DNA from: Aldrovandia affinis
Lineage: Eukaryota; Chordata; Actinopteri; Notacanthiformes; Halosauridae
NCBI GenBank assembly: GCA_029706075.1
Contig: JAINUG010000386.1
Span: 62,001 to 126,000 of the forward strand
Direction: 5' to 3'
DNA length: 64,000 nt
Below the pieces are notes generated by a model. That model did not search any database and was not told the origin of the DNA. It saw only the letters and a list, made by a program, of their open reading frames with translations. Positions 21,899-33,545 of the stretch are shown here, in pieces. The first letter of the stretch is position 1. Every line of letters begins with the position of its first letter. A program made the translations under genes and the position numbers.

Positions 21899-22612
21899 CA
21901 GGGTTTCCGTTATCCGGTAATTACAGTTTTTTTACCGGAAAAATCTGTTGAAGTCCGACATATTTAAATCTCTCCGGTCATAATGTCAGGTGAAAATAAT
22001 TCCCTCTAAGCACAATGCGAAAAAGCGTAAGAAGTAAAATGATATGAGCCAGCAATAGGTAATTTTTTTGCTTTGTTTTCAAAGAGCTTTTATTCTATTT
22101 TATTTTATCTGAGAAAAGGTCTGTAGCAAACAGAAATGATTTGATTTCAAGTCGGCAGCAGCACATCGTAATTAAAATGTTATGAGCCAGATAGGCCTAC
22201 ATGTAACTTTTTGGTTGTTTGCAAATAGTTTTTATTCTGTTTTATTTTATCTGAGAATATGTAGGCCTAAAGCTGAAGGAAATTATTTGTGTTTACGTGT
22301 TGCCCCAAGGAACGTAGGCTAGCGTAATATTTATTTATTTATTTTAAAAATAGCGTTATGCACGTGAGTCTATTGACGGGACGTATTTTATTTGGAATAT
22401 AATGTATAAGCAAAAGTAGCCTACTTTTCAATAAAAAATATTATAAATCTACATGCCTTGATGATGCCATTATTTATATAGCCTGCCTATCAATTGTTTT
22501 TAAGCTCAATAAACACAGATAATATTTGACCGGAATTTCTCCCATTTGTCCGGGACCTTGAAATCTTCCAGGTCACGTGGACCGGGACCAATTTTTTCTA
22601 ACGGAAACCCTG
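21899..22612. mobile_element. Non-autonomous hAT element with 8-bp target duplication
   Basis: Perfect 14-base terminal inverted repeats CAGGGTTTCCGTTA / TAACGGAAACCCTG, flanked by ATAGTAAT at 21891-21898 and 22613-22620. The 714-base interior has no transposase motif. The terminal CAGGG and the 8-base duplication are typical of hAT. It sits in the ERV-B interior. Confidence 0.85.
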
Positions 22613-23053
22613 ATAGTAATAATGAATATAACTAGGAAATAGAAATAGGAGAAAAACAGTCAATTCCCAGGATAGATTTAACACATGCTGTGGGGTGAAC
22701 ACGTGGTGTTCAATTAGACGGAATGTTATTTTTGCTTACACTCCTACCAGGGCTCGAGACTAACACTGTCCCGTCATCCCGGGGACGATAAAATATGTAT
22801 TTGGGACGAACAGAAATCCTCCCCGGGACGCAGTCGGGACGAAGAGGATTTTTTTTTCCACTTGGAAAATGTCAACTGAGCCGATTGTCAGTGCGCATAT
22901 CACTGTCACTGGCAAACGGTGCGTGTCTTCTGAGTGCTCGCCTAGTTGACAGTGGCATGAGACCACTTCACGAGACCCGCGAAAATATCAGAATGTTTAA
23001 TAAAAGTTCCTGCGGTACTGGCCATCCTCTCAGTCAAGGGAGCACTCGCAAAC

Positions 23054-23161
23054 ATGTTGCGCTATTTGAAGAGGATAAACACAGCAGAAGAAGATGGAGA
23101 ACAGACACAGACTGACCAACAGGGAACTGCATCCAACCCAAGTACAACCCCTGAGTCTAAG
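23054..23161 (+). CDS. Putative first exon inside hAT element
   Basis: Thirty-six uninterrupted codons from ATG (23054), MLRYLKRINTAEEDGEQTQT..., ending exactly at a splice-donor match AAG|GTAAGG (GT at 23162). Composition (short basic start, then Glu/Gln/Thr-rich) fits the N-terminal region of some hAT transposases, but no diagnostic domain is present. A possible downstream acceptor is CTCTACAG near 24278. The function is unknown. Confidence 0.35.
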
Positions 23162-23458
23162 GTAAGGACACATTTAAATCACAGAGGTGTAATGTTAGTC
23201 TATTGGAACTGTATACAGTAGTCAGCTGCTAGCTAGATAGTGGGCTGCTTGCTAGCTAACGTTAGCCCTGTGTGTGTGTGGCGTGTGTGAAAAAACGGTG
23301 TTAGCGCTAACTCCGTGCTGAGTGCGAGCACCCACAATAATTAGCAAGGCAACCAGCGAAGTGTAAGCTACATTTAGGCTATTTCAGTATATTATTTTTG
23401 TTAATTACACTAATTGGTTGATTCTGTGATGTTTTGGTTCATATTAGTTACATTTTAG

Positions 23459-23725
23459 ATTCACGCCATGGCCGGCAAATGCTTCACCACTGCTGTAGGC
23501 TGCACGGCAGTCACCAGAGCATTCAAAACAGCATGCACTGTATCAGTTCGCCAGTTGTCTCAATTCAAGCACAAGACAGATACATTGTGTATACCATTTT
23601 GCAACAAAGTAGCTACTACCATTGCAGGACGAGTTGATTGGCCCAACGTTACATTTATCGAAACAAAAGCGGAGAAATCCGCCAGGCTACTGGCGCTACA
23701 CTTCACTGCGCTACACGGTTGCTAG
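23459..23725 (+). CDS. Unrecognised 86-codon ORF with strong Kozak start
   Basis: An acceptor-like ACATTTTAG (to 23458) is followed nine bases later by GCCATGG, an optimal vertebrate start context, opening 85 codons and a stop at 23723. The start MAGKCFTTAVGCTAVTRAFK is rich in Ala/Thr/Cys with basic and few acidic residues, which would suit a mitochondrial presequence. The gene was not recognised. Because it lies inside a hAT element, it could be a host exon captured by the transposon. No transmembrane segment is obvious. Confidence 0.3.
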   Translation: MHAMAGKCFTTAVGCTAVTRAFKTACTVSVRQLSQFKHKTDTLCIPFCNKVATTIAGRVDWPNVTFIETKAEKSARLLALHFTALHGC

Positions 23726-24159
23726 GGCCGCATTGACTGGCGGCAATCTGCCAGCCCGTTCATTTGTTCAGTCCACCACAGAGGTATTTTACAAGCGTCT
23801 TTGAACACACACAATAAACAATGATAATGCGATACCTGCGTTTCTGAGAAATTAAAGGTTTTTGTCTGACACAACGTTAGTATGAGTTACAACTTGGCAT
23901 AACGTTACACAGCAGTAATAGCTAACAGTTGAGCAGTTGATTTGATTGTGAGTGTTGAACATTTTCAGTTTGTAATAAATATGGCTGAATGAACACACTC
24001 GTATTCCTTACAGTATCCATGAAATTCGACACTTTGACTCCCTTAGATATGTCAGATGATTTCTGTACTTTTCACTACATGTTTTATTAATTCATAAACT
24101 ATCCTATCAGTCCTTAAAATAATAGAGTTGCAAATATCCATAATAATCTACAAGACATC

Positions 24160-24165
24160 ATTAAC

Positions 24166-24200
<35 letters not shown>
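24160..24200. repeat. (TA)n microsatellite
   Basis: A run of TATATA repeats inside the second hAT element. Confidence 0.85.
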
Positions 24201-24202
<2 letters not shown>

Positions 24203-24582
24203 TCATAATGATTCTTGTGAAATCTTTCCACCTGGGAGCCTTTTGACTAAACCAATTTATTTTCTCTTTCTCTACAGAAACAAAGCTCTGGCCAAAAGGA
24301 AAATAAAATTTCTTCTAGAATGGAATGTTGTTATCTGTTGATCTAATGTGCCTATTGTTAAAAGAAGTAATTATTTCAAATAAAAATACAATGATTTATT
24401 TCCTAATCATTTGAATGGTGTTTTTTATGGCAATAACAACTATAGACGACAAAACCAAAATAAAGAAACAACATTCTCGATTTTTGGGACAGTTTACATT
24501 CACTTTGGGACGGTTACAATTGTATTTCGGGACAGTTCCGGGACTGTGGTGAAAAAAGTTAGTCTGGAGCCCTGACTCCTAC

Positions 24583-25257
24583 ATTTCAAAGGCAAATGGG
24601 GTTAAATGTAGGACTTTTTTATCATCTACTGGAGTGAGCATCTGTATTGTATTCAAAACAAGGATTTGTGTAAAATATCAGATTATTAGCGTTGTATTAG
24701 CGATCGGGAAGATGTCCATTATATGGCTTTTGGCAGAGCTTCAAAGAGAACTCAGACAAAAGGGATTAATTCCCTTCTCCCCCAGATCGGCCAGGCCAAT
24801 CAGTTTATGACTCACCAATAAAATGGGTTGTGCGACATACCACTCCCCGGGCACCCCTGTCTTCCTGTAAGCAGAGCTGTAAGACCCCCAGAGGCTTTAT
24901 TGTCTCGTTGGGGGGGGAGGGGGTCGCTGGGGAGAAAAGGGGGCGGGAGTGGAAAGTGGGCGCAATCCAGTTTTGGGTGGGGACATTACGATTTTGCATG
25001 CTAAATGTACCTCTATAGCAAAGGTTATCGGGCTAATGGTGATTTAAATGGGAAGCTAGTCTGAGCGGTATCAATACACTTATATGTGTCTAAGGTCGCA
25101 TATTTATCGTGATTTAAGATGCGTACAATGGATGATGACGGAAGTGCGGTTTTAACGCATACGCTATGGTAAAGCAGAACTCGAGTATCAGCTTCAATCT
25201 ACAAAGCATGCTGTGTTTAATAATGGCTAAGTTCAGCTAGCAGTGCACATCTTGCAC
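24583..25257 (+). other. ERV-B interior remnant
   Basis: Sequence between hAT insertions. A 32-codon forward frame from 24712 (MSIIWLLAELQRELRQKG...) stops at 24808; it might be the start of a decayed gag but carries no diagnostic motif. A G-rich run lies near 24910-24950. Nothing else is recognised. Confidence 0.3.
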
Positions 25258-25316
25258 ATCTTGTAAGTCGCTCTGGATAAGAGCGTCTGCTAAATGCTTA
25301 AAATGTAAATGTAAAA
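25258..25316 (+). repeat. LINE/SINE 3'-tail fragment (GTCGCTCTGGATAAGAGCG motif)
   Basis: Reads TAAGTCGCTCTGGATAAGAG followed by CGTCTGCTAAATGC. This is the reverse complement of the conserved 3' tail found at 28270-28322 at the end of the large L2 element. Only this tail is present here, so it is a severely 5'-truncated insertion. Confidence 0.6.
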
Positions 25317-25395
25317 AATGCAGTAATATTTTGAAGCATCATTATAGTACCTGCGAACCAAGTGACTCCAAGGTCAAATAAATCTTGGAAATTAG

Positions 25396-25794
25396 TCGGG
25401 CTGACCCCATTTAGTCGACAAGTCGATTGTTTGGTCGATGGGCTGTTGGTCAACCAAAATTAGTTTTGGTCGAGCAGTCGCGCGAAAAATAAATAAATAA
25501 AAGCATGATTATGTGGCCATACCGCAACTTCACAAGCGCAACGGCAGAATCTGCAAGGGCAGCATGAAGAGGAGCCTCGGACCGGATAAGTTTTCCTTCC
25601 AGAAAATCTTGAACTCCGGCTCAATAAATTAATTGGCCAATTGTTACTCATAGTGTCATTCGCTTAAGAAAGTTATAACACATGAGACAAGTGCAGTGTG
25701 CAAATAGTTGTATTTATTAAACCAAATAGGGTGTGCCATATAGGGAAACAAAAGTGTTGGTCAACCAAGATTAGTTTTAGTCAGGACAGCCCTA
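25396..25794. mobile_element. Short hAT-like MITE with 8-bp target duplication
   Basis: Imperfect terminal repeats (TCGGGCTGACC... and, reversed, TAGGGCTGTCC...) with TTGGTCAACCAA-type sequence near both ends, flanked by GAAATTAG at 25388-25395 and 25795-25802. It is 399 bases long and non-coding. Confidence 0.7.
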
Positions 25795-25802
25795 GAAATT
25801 AG

Positions 25803-27015
25803 GGTATGCATACCAGTGTAAATATGACTGAGTGAGTGTGCGCATTTGTATGTCTATGTATGTATATGTGTGTGTACATGTGCGTGTCCGTCCAGTTGAT
25901 CTTGATGATTAATGATTGCACATCTGACTCTTAAACCACTAACTCACTTTTGCAGTTACCCCTGTTGACCCTGTTGTTTTCCAGATGGTAGAGCATTCCA
26001 TTACAGTGTACCGTTTACAGAGAAGGGATGACTGACAAAGAGTGTTTTACATTGTGCTATTCCACACAATATGTTTGTACCATGTGTTCATACTGATTTG
26101 TATGTTTTTGGTTTTATTCCGAAGGTTTCCATCATTGCCAATACTCGTCTCACAAGTAGACGTAGCAAGGCAAAAAAAATAAATATATATATTAGATGCA
26201 ATCGACAATTGGAAATGGGCCGGCAATGATTGCCACCTTCACTTAGATGGCTTGTGGCGCTGCCGGACTGGCCAACCGGTTGCGCCAATCAGCCTATTGC
26301 TGTACCATGCTCGCATGTATCACAGTGTGACGCATGTGAGCAAAGGGGGAATGATGGCAGCCTGTAACAAACACTGGGACTGGGAACATTTTTTAAACTA
26401 AATTACCGTGCTAGCACAGCAGACATGGGAAAATTGTATCACATGTCAACAATTCGATGTTGAAAGCCCAGCACCAGCAAAACAGGCCTCATATCCTCCC
26501 CCCTCAAGGTATAAATAAACTCTAAAAGATTTTATTACGAACTGCAACCTAACCAGGTTCCACCACCAGAATTCCACTCGGCACCCAAGGCGCCAGCATG
26601 CATAACCACCTTTATCCGGTCAGAGACATGGCCATGCATCTGATGGATGATGCAAGGATAAAGTATTTTGTGATGCTAACAAAATACATAAGGGTTCTAC
26701 AGTAACAGGTGGAGGAGATCCAGACAGCCAGGATGACCTCACCCGGCACTCCCCGAAGCCAGGCGACTGGGGCCCAGCAGCAAAGTGCAAAAGCCAGCCC
26801 ACCTGGAACCACTATACGACGAAGGGAAGCCCCCTCCAGATGCAGCACCTTTTTGTTCCTGTTTCTGGGCCTGCGTAGCCCATCCCCTTCCCAGACAAAG
26901 GGGAAGTTGGGTACTGAGGGAGGTGACATGCTAGCCAAACCTCTCACCTCCCAGTACAACCAATGAACTGTCTATACAAATGTAAGGTAAAGATTGTGCA
27001 GATTGTAAAAAATAG
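25803..27015 (+). other. ERV-B 3' interior, no recognised coding
   Basis: A T/G-rich low-complexity stretch (about 25830-25880) is followed by sequence with short open stretches but no env or pol motif that can be named. It lies immediately upstream of the polypurine tract and 3' LTR, so it is probably decayed env or 3' untranslated provirus. Confidence 0.35.
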
Positions 27016-27329
27016 CACAAAAGGGGAGATTGTGGAAGTAAAAATGTTGTATTAAGTTGGAATGCTAGAGAACATCCACAGGGGACAAGCAGACACTAAT
27101 TAACTCGGAGTGACCAGGCAAACAAAGGCTTTTCACGCCACAACTTCAAAAGAACATCTGTTCCCTCCCTTTCCGTTGTGTTGGATATAAATATCCATTT
27201 AAATTTGAAGGCGGGAGATTCGCTGTCCTGTGTGACACGGGTCTCCGTGCAGCTGTTCGTAATTAAAGCTTTAATACTGTTTAAAGAAATTATCTTTGAT
27301 CCTACTGAGTTTTAATTTCCACGACAACA
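27016..27329 (+). mobile_element. ERV-B polypurine tract and 3' LTR
   Basis: CACAAAAGGGGAGAT (27016-27030) is a polypurine tract directly followed by an LTR that begins TGTGGAAG (27031) and ends CCACGACAACA (27329), 299 bases long. It has a TATAAATA box (about 27187) and the block shared with 20148-20312 and 61740-61898. The tract and the LTR start together fix the orientation as forward. Confidence 0.7.
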
Positions 27330-27453
27330 CTAATGTAAAAATGTTCAATACTGGCGGAGTCTGGCTCAATGCGGTTGACAGTTAATTATGCACAAACCAG
27401 ACTTAAGGTAGCTTCTGCTGTTTTGCTGCTAGTTTAGCTGGACTACATGCACG

Positions 27454-28262
27454 TTAACCCCCTGAGGTCGACGGGATCACCGATGATCCCAGCAGCAATA
27501 AAAGTATATTACTGTTTCTAACGTCGCAAGATTTTATCATACACACGCGGCAAAAACAGAAACCTTAGAAGACTTTCATATTTGAGCACTGGCAAATAAT
27601 ATGAGATTTTTTAAATTAGGTTAATTAGACCAAAAGTAAACCTTCCCTTTTCCTCTATTTTTTACCTGTTAGTACCATCTCCCTTCTATTGACATGGCAA
27701 CTAGGTGCTAGTCTCGGGGAGGGGCGTGGGGCCATGTGTGAAATCGCAGCGTAAACAATGTCCTGACATTATATCGCATCTTGTCTGTGTTTACAGTTGC
27801 GATCTGCCAGCAACAGACGGTGTATGCTGATATTTATTTTATTTACCATGTTTTCAAATACTCGTGAAAATATATGAATGATATATTTCAAATATATTTC
27901 AAATACTCTTGTGATGCTATACGGAAACAATCAGGATCATTGCGGACTGCTGCGAATAATTAACGGGAGGATATTTAACCAGCTGGCATTCTGTTTCGGT
28001 GCTTGGACATTATCTAGCTTAGCTTGATAATACCTACTGTGATTAATGTTTATTGCCTCTCGAGAACTTGTTTGTTTGTGTGCTTATTGTTGTTTAGATT
28101 CCCAGCGTTTAGTTTATTCAGAGATTTTGGATACGTTTTGTTTGTTTCTGATCGTTGGTTATTTTGTTTTGTTTTGTTTATGTCTTTCTGTGTCTTCGCA
28201 GACACGGATTTTCCTTTCGTTTTCCTATAGACGTTTAAAGATAAATATCTTAAACCCAGAAA
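27454..28262 (+). mobile_element. piggyBac-like element end
   Basis: Starts TTAA followed by CCCCCTGAGGTCGACGGGA, the mirror of the end at 48054-48072, then a subterminal hairpin GGGATCA-CCGA-TGATCCC (27473-27490). The following 700 bases match 34915-35474 (reverse strand), including TCTTCGCAGACACGG near 28195, a likely splice acceptor. The copy is cut at about 28262 by the L2 LINE. Confidence 0.6.
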
Positions 28263-28648
28263 ACAGGCTTGTTTTACATTTACATTTTAAGCATTTAGCA
28301 GACGCTCTTATCCAGAGCGACATATAAGATGTGCATTAATACATGGTAGGAACAATCATAGTTAGCGCACAAGATCAGTGCAGGAATACAGCAATAGACA
28401 TCATTGCAGGCATCTGTGTACCATACCTGTAACACTGGGAAGGAAAAGGTTAGTGAATTTTTTTATTTTTTTTATTTTTTTGGGAGTATAGTGTTGAACA
28501 AGTAAACAGTGGTGAAGACAATTTAGCTAGATGGACAGAGTTCAGTGGTAGTGGAGTCTGAAGAGGTGGGTTTTGAGTCTCTTGCGGAAGATCGCAAGTG
28601 ACTCCGCAGTCCTGACCGATTGCGGAAGGTCATTCCACCAGCGAGGGA

Positions 28649-30433
28649 TCAGGACAGAGAAGAGGCGAGACCGCGAGGAGCGGCTGCCAGGCGCCTAGAG
28701 GAAAGGGACAGACAGTTTACCCAAGGAGGCAGAGCAGAGGGGTGCGTGCTGCGATGGGGAGCCAGTGCAGAGAGGAGAGTAGAGGGGTGACGTGGGTGAA
28801 CTTCGGCTGGTTGAACACCAGATGAGCGGCAGCGTTCTGGACTAGTTGCAGTGGCTTGATGGCGCAGGCCGGAAGGCCTGCCAGCAAGGAATTGCAGTAG
28901 TCCAGACGTGAGATCACCAGGGCCTGGACCAGGAGTTGAGTGGCCTCTTGGGTGAGGAACGGTCGGATCCTCTGGATGTTGTGGAGGGAGAAACGGCAGG
29001 TCCGAGTGATCGCTGCAATATGGCTTGAGAAGCACAGCTGATTGTCCAGGGTTACCCCAAGACTCCTGGCCGACTGGGCGGAGACACTATGGAGCCTTCC
29101 ACGGTGATTGACGCATCAATCATCGGGGAGCCCTTCGCTGGGAGGAAGAGCAGCTCAGTCTTCCCCAGGTTCAGCTTCAGGTGGTGGGTGGACATCCAAG
29201 CGAAGATGTCAGCCAGGCATGCAGAGATCCGTGCCGGGACCTGGGTATCAGATGAAGAGAAGGAGAGGAACAGTTGTGTGTCATCAGCATAACAGTGATA
29301 GGAAAAACCATGAGCAGAAATAACAGAGCCAAGTGACTTGGTGTACAGAGAAAATAGGACAGGGCCTAGCACAGAGCCCTGCAGGACACCGGTAGAGAGG
29401 GTGCGGGGAGAGGAGAGGGATCCTCTCCAGGCCATCTGGTAGGACCGGTCAGCCAGGTAGGACTCAAACCATGTCAACGCAGATCCAGAGATTCCCATCT
29501 CGACGAGAGATGAGAGCAGGATCCGGTGGTCCACGGTGTCGAATGCCGCCGACAGGTCGAGGAGGAGTAGGGTGGAGCTAAGGGATTGGGACTTAGCCCC
29601 ATGAAGAGCCTCAGTGACAGCAAGGAGAGCGGTCTCTGTGGAGTGGCCTGTTCTGAACCCAGATTGGTTGGGATCAAGCAGGTCATTCTGTAAGAGATGA
29701 GCAGACAGTTGATTATAGACAGCCCGCTCTAACGTTTTGGAGAGGAAAGGGAGGAGAGAGACAGGTCGGTAGTTAGAGATGACAGCAGGATTCAGAGAGG
29801 GTTTTTGAGGAGGGGGACAACCTGAGCTCATTTGAGGGAGGAGGGGACAGAGCCAGAGGAAAGAGAGGAGTTAATGACATTAGAGAAAAAGGGGAGGATG
29901 TCCATAGCAATGGACTGGAAGAGGGGGGAAGGAATGGGATCAAGAGGGCAGGTGGTGGGACGGTGGGAGAGAACAAGTTGAAGGATGTCCGAGTCAGGGA
30001 GGGGTGAGAAGGAGGACAGAGAGGTGGGAGGTTTAGGTAGAGGGATGGGAGAGGGAGAGGTAGGGGGGAAGGAGTTGCGAATTACCTCAACCTTCTCGTG
30101 AAAGAAGGATGAGAAGTCATCGGCGGTTATAGAGGAGGGGGGTGGGGGAGGAGGAGGGGTGAGGAGAGAGGAAAACGTAGCATAGAGTTTACGTGGGTTG
30201 GAAACAGAGGATTGAATCTTAGAAAGGAAGAATGCAGACTTAGCAGAGGAGAGGTTAGCGGAGAAGGAAGCCAGGAGTGTGTGGAAGTCAGACAAAGCAA
30301 CAGGGGATTTGGATTTTCTCCATTTCCTTTCTGCCGCACGCAGCTTCAGTCGGTTAGCCCGAATGGAATCGGTTAGCCAGGGGCGGGGGCGGGGGACGAG
30401 CGGGTTTAGCGGATAGAGGACAGAGTAAGTCAA
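28649..30433 (-). pseudogene. L2 LINE linker, reverse transcriptase and C-terminus
   Basis: PRPWLTDSIRANRLKLRAAERKW (linker, about 30385) runs into a proline/serine-rich stretch; the RT frame begins near 29831 after a frame change. RT motifs: ISNYRPVSLLPFLSKTLERA, LDLSAAFDTVDH (first catalytic Asp), GVLQGSVLGPVLF (usual Pro replaced by Leu) and HCYADDTQLF (Tyr-Ala-Asp-Asp at 29291-29280). The C-terminal region ISRLDYCNSLLAGLP and QLVQNAAAHLVF continues to about 28650 in another frame. All RT palm motifs are present, unlike in most other retroelements of this window. Confidence 0.75.
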
Positions 30434-31574
30434 AGGAGGAGGAGAGAGAGGAAAGTAGGGTGGATGATGCTACTTCAGCAGGTAGCTGAGAGAAGGCATC
30501 AGCAGGGGGAAGGGAAGATAGGACAGTAGCTGACAGGGCAGCGGGTGAGAGAGAGCGGAGGTTGCGACGGATAAGGACAGTGGGAGCAGGTGAAGATGGT
30601 TTAGGGACAGAGGGGAGGGGGAGGGAGAAAGACAGAAAGGAATGGTCAGACACATGTAGAGGCGATACCGTAATGTTGGGTGAGGCGCAGTTCCTGGTGA
30701 AGACCAGGTCCAGTTGGTTACCGGCCTTGTGGGTGGATGGGGATTCAGCCATGGTGAAGTCAAAGGACTGAAGGAGGGGGAGGAATGCAGAGGCCTGGGA
30801 GATCTCTAGCTGCAGGTTGAAGTCCCGAGGAGTAAGACGGGAGTGCCGTCCTCAGGGAAGGCACTGAGTAGGGCATCCATCTCGTCTAGAAACTCCCAGT
30901 GGACCTGGAGGGCGATAAAGAACAATGATGTGCAGTTTACATGGAACAGTGACAGTGACAGCATGAAATTCAAAGGAGGAGGGTGAGAAGTGAGGAAGAG
31001 GAACAATACCAAATCTCCACAGGGGTAAATGAGTATACCTGTCCCTCCACCTCTACCTGAGGGTCGTGGAGTGTGGGAGAAGGTGTAGGCGGCAGAGAGC
31101 AGCAGGGGTGGCCGTGTTTTGCGGAGTGATCCATGTCTCCGTGAGCGCCAGGAACTGCAGGGAGAGTAGTGAGGCCTGGGCCGAGATGAAATCGGCCTTC
31201 CGGACAGCGGACTGGCAGTTCCATAGTCCGCCTGCTACCACCACGTCAACACCGGGAGATCTAGGAGGGTGGATGAGGTTGGACAGATTACGGGTGTGGG
31301 TAGAATCTCTCCTTCTAGGCAATCTAGAAGAGGAGACATGGACTGGGATAGGGAGGAAGCATGTAGTGTTAGATGCAGAGGTAGTACAATAGGGAGATAC
31401 AAAACTATGATACTTACCTTGCGGCGAGCACTCCCTAGCTGGCCCCCCTCGGTGGACTCCTGCAGGTAGACTCCTTTGTCTTTGTCCGCCGAGTCTTCGT
31501 CCGGGGAGGCTAGGACGGGGAGGCTGCCGCGAAAAGCTGCCACTATCCACAACTATGGCTGCTAATATAGCCAA
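30354..31574 (-). pseudogene. L2 LINE endonuclease region
   Basis: Reverse-strand reading includes GGLWNCQSAVRKADFISAQA (about 31230-31170), LALTETWI (about 31145), and later LDLVFTRNC and VSDHSFLSFSL (about 30715-30640). The N-x-x-S/E, TETW and SDH strings are hallmarks of the APE-type endonuclease of L2 elements. The GDFN motif region (near 30840) is out of frame, and at least two frameshifts are present. The domain nicks target DNA to prime reverse transcription in active relatives. Confidence 0.65.
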
Positions 31575-32058
31575 GTGATGCTAGGCACTAGGTGGCGAGT
31601 GCCACCTGACAACAATGCACAGTAATTAACAACTGTTAGCTTTCTAAGGCTACTAAAGGAACACTCAACAACAAACACGGGCTGATACAATAAAACCGAT
31701 TGAAAACAGCTGAGTCGCAATCAGCTTTGAAATACAATTACAACGCAGCGATATAATCTAATAACTGCTGGACATCAGCGACACTATAGCCAGCTAGTTA
31801 CAATAACAAAGTAGCATTAAGTGCCAATTCTACCCGATGGGACAGGATATGAACGCAGAGGCTAAGCAAACAAAATCTAACACCGGATAAGTACACTTTA
31901 CAAGCGCGCCACAAGACAGTTCTAGCCAAGGTACGAATGCATACTGCCTGAGTTCTGGCTGAACACGCTTAAATCCTCCTGACAACAATGCACAGTAATT
32001 AACAACTGTTAGCTTTCTAAGGCTACTAAAGGAACACTCAACAACAAACACGGGCTGA

Positions 32059-33512
32059 GAAACCAATGTATGTTGATCACAGTCCACGGAACAAGCATGT
32101 GAGTGTGCAGAATTGTCACATTTTCTCATATTTTAAGGTAATTTATTAAATGTTGGTGGGCTACCATGTATAATTGTCTTCAGTATATAACAATATGTGG
32201 ATTGAAGCCATAGTTATTTTTACATATTCATTGTAAATTATATATGGCATTAAGAATGACAGTGTTACACTGATCCTCATTTGTGCATTTTTAAATAAAC
32301 ACAAAAACTAGTCCAACTTTGTATCAATCTAATGATTTAAAGACTTCTATATTGAAGCCCATACATGTTCTGTGTATGTGTTTATGTTTAAGTGCATGCT
32401 TATTGTGGGAGTGTACATGTGCCTGTGTGCGTACGCATGTGTGTGTATATACGTGTGTGTGTTTGGGTATATGTAATCATGTGTAGGTGTGTGTGGATGT
32501 TTGTGCATATGTAATTCTGTCTGTGTTTGCATGTGTGTAAGTGTGTGTGTGTGTGATTGCTTCACTGTTAAGTAACATACTGTATGGTTGCAATTTACTC
32601 CAAAGAGGGGACTGCTACAATGTTACACAGTTTTTGTGAACATCCGTATTATTCACAGAATTGTTTATTTCCTTTTCACATTCTCAAACAGAAAAACACT
32701 AAATGAATGGGACCTATAGCTCTGACAAGCCTCATCATCTCAAATCTTTTTTTTTTACAGGCGGATACTTTCTTAGTAATGTTTGGTTTCACAGGCAGCA
32801 CCAGTTATTGTATATTGAAAGATGCATTTATATTACATTGCAGTACAGTATGGAGAATGTATCTTGTATATAGCTTTTTAAATTCATTTTTGTATCAGTT
32901 TTCTTTTTATTAATTCTACATCATATATTTTTACTCGTTTTTGCTAATTATAAACAAAAATATATAAATATATAGTCTCTTTTCTTTGTATTAGATTTTA
33001 GTTTAGTCATTTTAGTCAGTTTATTTATTTTATTTTATTAGACTAAGGTGTTGCCTGGAAAACAATAAAAACATCCAATGTTGTATGGCCTTATACACAC
33101 AATGCTAATTGCATTGTACAAATTTAGCTGGACTGAGAGGAAGCATTGAGGAGAACTAACAGTAAATTCTTCCATTCAGAATTATTTTACTAGCACCTTG
33201 TGAAGTGTTTTGTGTCAGTGATGTAATTTATTTTAAAACAGCTCTTGAAAAATGTATAAATATAAAAGGCTACACACATTAATAAATGTGATACTAGATA
33301 CTGTGATACTTCCTGCAAGAATCTAGTATCAGTATAAAACATAATCCTGTGGTCTCACTGAGGCACTAGATCTTTTTTTAAGGCTACTGTTTACTTAAAA
33401 AAACATTTTTGTTCTAGTTTTTTATTATTATTATTTGTTTGATTATTACAACTTTGTCAGTTATTGCAGTTAACTGGTCACTAAATTAATACATAACTAC
33501 ATGATGATATTA

Positions 33513-33545
<33 letters not shown>

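Larger units (their letters stand above)
22748..24574 (+). mobile_element. hAT element with 8-bp target duplication and exon remnants
   Basis: Terminal repeats CAGGGCTCGAGACTAAC and, reversed, CAGGGCTCCAGACTAAC (one mismatch in 17), flanked by ACTCCTAC at 22740-22747 and 24575-24582. Both subterminal regions carry repeated GGGAC motifs, likely binding sites for its transposase. A possible first coding exon (23054-23161) and a second ORF-bearing exon-like region (23459-23725) lie inside. No catalytic transposase domain is present, so it depended on a relative. Confidence 0.85.
28263..32058 (-). mobile_element. Near full-length L2 LINE, degenerate
   Basis: The 3' end on this strand carries the fish L2 tail (GCAGACGCTCTTATCCAGAG, about 28290) at 28263-28322. 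Coding runs leftward from a Met at about 31574 to about 28650: endonuclease, proline-rich linker, reverse transcriptase and C-terminal region. Upstream (31575-32058) is a 5' untranslated region with an 81-base direct repeat (31605-31685 and 31978-32058, period 373). It is the most complete non-LTR element in the window, but frames are broken. Confidence 0.75.

Noticed and set aside
26612..26966. Overlapping frames on both strands as retroviral env
   Set aside because: The position before the polypurine tract is right, but no fusion peptide, cysteine motif or membrane segment is visible.
32347..32565. His/Thr-rich reverse-strand frame
   Set aside because: Translation of a TG-rich low-complexity repeat.
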